Of a stretch of DNA of 42,836 nucleotides, positions 42,338 through 42,836 are shown one piece after another; positions within the stretch are counted from its first letter, which is position 1, and each line of letters begins with the position of its first letter. The translations under genes and the position numbers were made by a program. The stretch comes from Batkoa obscura (lineage: Eukaryota; Entomophthoromycota; Entomophthoromycetes; Entomophthorales; Batkoaceae): contig JASVEC010000143.1 of NCBI GenBank assembly GCA_030770535.1, positions 1-42,836 on the forward strand. Direction: 5' to 3'. The notes beneath the pieces are model-generated. The model did no database searches. It saw only the letters and a program-made list of their open reading frames with translations, and was not told where the DNA came from.

Positions 42338-42836
42338 TGTTTTATTTTACTGTTTATTAAGTTTTTAAGTGGGCTTTTAGTTAACCTTGAAATTAGAGAT
42401 ATAAAAGTAATTATTAATTTTGAAGTTCATTATCTGGTTTGGAACTTTGTTCACTTTAATTGGGCGCTGTTTTCTATTGCAAATCAAGTTTAATTAAGTT
42501 GTAATTTTATAGATTTCTATTCGTGTATGCTTTAACTTGGTTCGTTATTCTAATTCAGCCAAATTTGTCCTAAAGTTTAAATCGTAAATTAAATGACTAA
42601 AATGCGAGTAATAAAAAATCGAAAAATATGTCATTTCAAATTTTGGCTTTCTTTTTATTGTTTAGTTAACTATAATAACGATTAATTGATCAGAACTTAG
42701 CTTACACATCATTCAGCTCTCAGTGACTTGGAAGGTTTTATTAATTCCTAATTTGGCACCTTTATAAAATGTTTTGAGTGGCTAATGTCTTGTGTAAATT
42801 ACTTTCTATATCCATTAGTCAGGTTGTTTTAAAATG
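42338..42836. other. upstream region of the Rab gene, no gene seen
   Basis: AT-rich, no ORF; window end. Confidence 0.5.

Overview
The window is about 43 kb of very AT-rich nuclear DNA from a fungus. The decisive marker is a velvet-domain regulator at 20314-20904, a fungus-specific family. A SAM-domain protein resembling Ste50 and a Sec4/Rab8 GTPase fit. Introns are short (mostly 45-70 nt), AT-rich, with GTAAG/GTAAAT donors and CTAAC/CTGAC-like branch sites. The base composition and small introns suggest an early-diverging lineage (Zoopagomycota or Mucoromycota type); I cannot name the species.

Layout. (1) 1-899: a broken, left-truncated copy of an NAD(P)H-dependent enone/alkenal reductase-like gene. 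(2) 1930-10114: a compact housekeeping block, rebuilt exon by exon with consistent reading phase: PSMG4 (proteasome assembly chaperone), CMC1 (twin CX9C), COX11 (copper chaperone), TRS23/TRAPPC4, geranylgeranyltransferase I beta, and AVL9. Neighbours alternate strand as head-to-head pairs with 119-188 bp between start codons. (3) 10115-32462: a loose, repeat-rich region. It holds three almost identical intact reductase genes, a decayed fifth copy, the velvet regulator, a GDA1/CD39-type nucleoside phosphatase, a secreted RNase T2 and a probable GPI-anchored secreted protein, with long gene-poor stretches. It is studded with about 20 copies of a roughly 100-bp palindromic hairpin element whose ends read TGGGGATGT...ACATCCCCA and which is flanked by TA. 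Fossils of a DNA transposase are also here, including a large inverted repeat at 15483-17515. (4) 33329-42337: a second ordinary gene block with a Ste50-like SAM protein, TCF25/Rqc1 (17 exons), a coiled-coil protein, tRNA-Leu(UAA) and a Sec4/Rab8 GTPase. An unresolved small gene lies at 38131-38969.

How the parts relate. Housekeeping genes cover mitochondrial copper/cytochrome oxidase assembly (CMC1, COX11), vesicle traffic (TRS23, AVL9, Sec4/Rab8), prenylation (GGTase I beta) and protein quality control (PSMG4, TCF25). Sec4/Rab8 has a CC tail, so it would be modified by Rab GGTase (GGTase II), not by the GGTase I encoded here. The repeat-rich middle carries duplicated, secreted or regulatory genes, most with a strong TATATAA box 40-75 bp before the ATG. 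Sharp changes in sequence identity inside the reductase copies and the inverted repeat point to recent gene conversion. The main novelty candidates are the hairpin element family, the converting reductase array wrapped around a velvet gene, and the 0.67-kb near-perfect palindrome arms.
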